Source of the DNA: Bacteroidales bacterium UBA1711
GTDB taxonomy: Bacteria; Bacteroidota; Bacteroidia; Bacteroidales; P3
Assembly (NCBI GenBank): GCA_002317325.1
Contig: DCJB01000003.1
Location: forward strand, 818-7,479
Length of the DNA stretch: 6,662 bases
Reading direction: 5' to 3'
Shown: positions 5,623 through 6,662 of the stretch, one piece after another
Position numbering within the stretch: position 1 is the stretch's first letter
Layout: the number at the start of each line of letters is the position of its first letter
Position numbers and translations under genes: made by a program
The notes under the pieces: generated by a model
Database searches by the model: none
Told to the model about the DNA's origin: nothing
What the model saw: only the letters and a program-made list of their open reading frames with translations

Positions 5623-6662
5623 ATGAACCTGAACAATTTCACCATCAAGTCGCAAGAGGCGGTACAGAAAGCCCAGGAGATAGCCCTGTCGAAGCAGCAC
5701 CAAGCCATAGAGACCTGCCACCTGCTGAAAGGAATCCTCTGCGAAGACGAGAATGTAACCCCCTATCTGCTCAAAAAGTTAGAGGTGAATATCCCGCGGC
5801 TCACCCAGCAGACTGAGGCCGCCATCGATAGTCTGCCCCGCGTGAGCGGCGGCGACCAATATTTGACCAACGATGCCAATCAGGCTTTCGTCAGGGCCTC
5901 GCAGCAAGCCACCGCCATGGGCGACGAATTTGTGAGCGTCGAACACCTGCTCTTAGGCCTGACCGGCGGCCGGGACGCAGTCGCGCGGCTGCTGAAAGAG
6001 TCGGGCGTGAGCGAGAAGGGGCTCAAAGCCGCCATAGCCGACTTGCGGAAAGGGAGCAAAGCGGGCAGCCAAAACGCCGAAGAAAGCTACAACGCCTTAG
6101 GCAAATATGCCAAGAACCTCAACCAACTGGCCCAGGCGGGCAAACTGGACCCCGTCATCGGACGCGACGACGAGATACGCCGCGTGCTGCAAATCCTGTC
6201 CCGCCGCACCAAGAACAACCCCATACTCATAGGCGAACCCGGCGTAGGAAAGACCGCCATTGCCGAAGGACTGGCCCACCGTATCGTGAGCGGCGACGTG
6301 CCGGAGAACCTGAAAAGCAAGCAACTCTTCAGCTTAGACATGGGCGCCCTCATAGCCGGCGCCAAGTACAAAGGCGAGTTCGAGGAGCGGCTCAAGAGCG
6401 TCATCCGAGAAATCAACGAAGCCGACGGCGAGATAATCCTCTTCATTGACGAGATACACACCTTGGTCGGAGCCGGCGGCGGCGAAGGGGCCATGGACGC
6501 AGCCAACATTCTCAAGCCCGCCTTGGCACGAGGCGAACTGCGAGCCATCGGCGCCACCACCTTAGCCGAATATCAGAAATACTTCGAGAAAGACAAGGCC
6601 CTCGAGCGCCGCTTCCAAAGCGTGCTGATAGACGAACCCAACGTGGAGGACACCATCAGCAT
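5623..6662 (+). CDS. clpB: ATP-dependent disaggregase ClpB, N-terminal 346 residues (partial)
   Basis: ClpB is a cytosolic hexameric AAA+ protein that, with DnaK, threads aggregated proteins through its central pore after heat stress. Residues 1 to about 145 form the Clp N-domain (double repeat, starting NNFTIKSQEAVQKAQ). The first ATPase domain follows, with YAKNLNQLAQAGKLDPVIGR leading to Walker A GEPGVGKT at 204-211, pore loop AKYKGEFEERLK from 247 with Tyr249, Walker B IILFIDE at 271-277, sensor GATT at 310-313 and the arginine-finger pair RR at 329-330. The frame is open at the window edge, so the coiled-coil middle domain (which separates ClpB from ClpA/ClpC) and second ATPase domain are not seen. 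The N-domain and AAA1 wording fit ClpB better than ClpC. The ATG at 5623 sits behind an A/C-rich leader (AAACAAACCAACAACC) without Shine-Dalgarno. The 138-bp gap with paired palindromes suggests its own regulation. Confidence 0.95.
   Translation, partial: MNLNNFTIKSQEAVQKAQEIALSKQHQAIETCHLLKGILCEDENVTPYLLKKLEVNIPRLTQQTEAAIDSLPRVSGGDQYLTNDANQAFVRASQQATAMGDEFVSVEHLLLGLTGGRDAVARLLKESGVSEKGLKAAIADLRKGSKAGSQNAEESYNALGKYAKNLNQLAQAGKLDPVIGRDDEIRRVLQILSRRTKNNPILIGEPGVGKTAIAEGLAHRIVSGDVPENLKSKQLFSLDMGALIAGAKYKGEFEERLKSVIREINEADGEIILFIDEIHTLVGAGGGEGAMDAANILKPALARGELRAIGATTLAEYQKYFEKDKALERRFQSVLIDEPNVEDTIS

Overview
The window looks like a chromosomal housekeeping region of a GC-rich member of the Bacteroidota, probably Bacteroidales. 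Four signs point there. Copies of the Bacteroidota-type -7 promoter element (TAnnTTTG) sit on both strands of the only divergent intergenic region. Purine-rich Shine-Dalgarno sites are absent, and several starts are preceded by A-rich leaders. The secreted protein has a domain style typical of Bacteroidales surface proteins. There are also genes for a Kdo-containing (Gram-negative) envelope. The high GC at third codon positions produces many long open frames on the opposite strand; I treat these as shadows. Genus cannot be decided from this sequence.

Left part (1-2537, minus strand): a two-gene operon read right to left. The first gene encodes a 696-residue, N-terminally anchored AsmA-like/DUF748 envelope protein. 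Nine bases after its stop begins a membrane-anchored TerB/DjlA-like protein, cut off by the window edge after 145 residues.

Middle (2538-2725): a 188-bp divergent regulatory region with one -7 element for each direction. On the plus side it also contains a roughly 100-nt, GC-rich, potentially folded leader with a 13-codon upstream ORF.

Right part (2726-5484, plus strand): four closely packed genes, probably one operon. They encode a small polytopic membrane protein of unknown function, a secreted Bacteroidales-type protein, an IspD-family cytidylyltransferase, and the Kdo-8-phosphate synthase KdsA. KdsA has the metal-dependent signature. The last two overlap by ATGA. The two recognised enzymes supply building blocks for isoprenoids (or another CDP-alcohol) and for lipopolysaccharide.

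Right end (5485-6662): a 138-bp gap with two copies of an imperfect palindrome spaced exactly 43 bp, a candidate operator, followed by the N-terminal 346 residues of the disaggregase ClpB.

There are no mobile elements, CRISPR arrays, tRNAs or rRNAs that I can see. I found no convincing new multi-gene system. The best leads are the paired palindrome ahead of clpB, the folded leader ahead of the small membrane protein, and the unusual C-terminus of the IspD-like enzyme.
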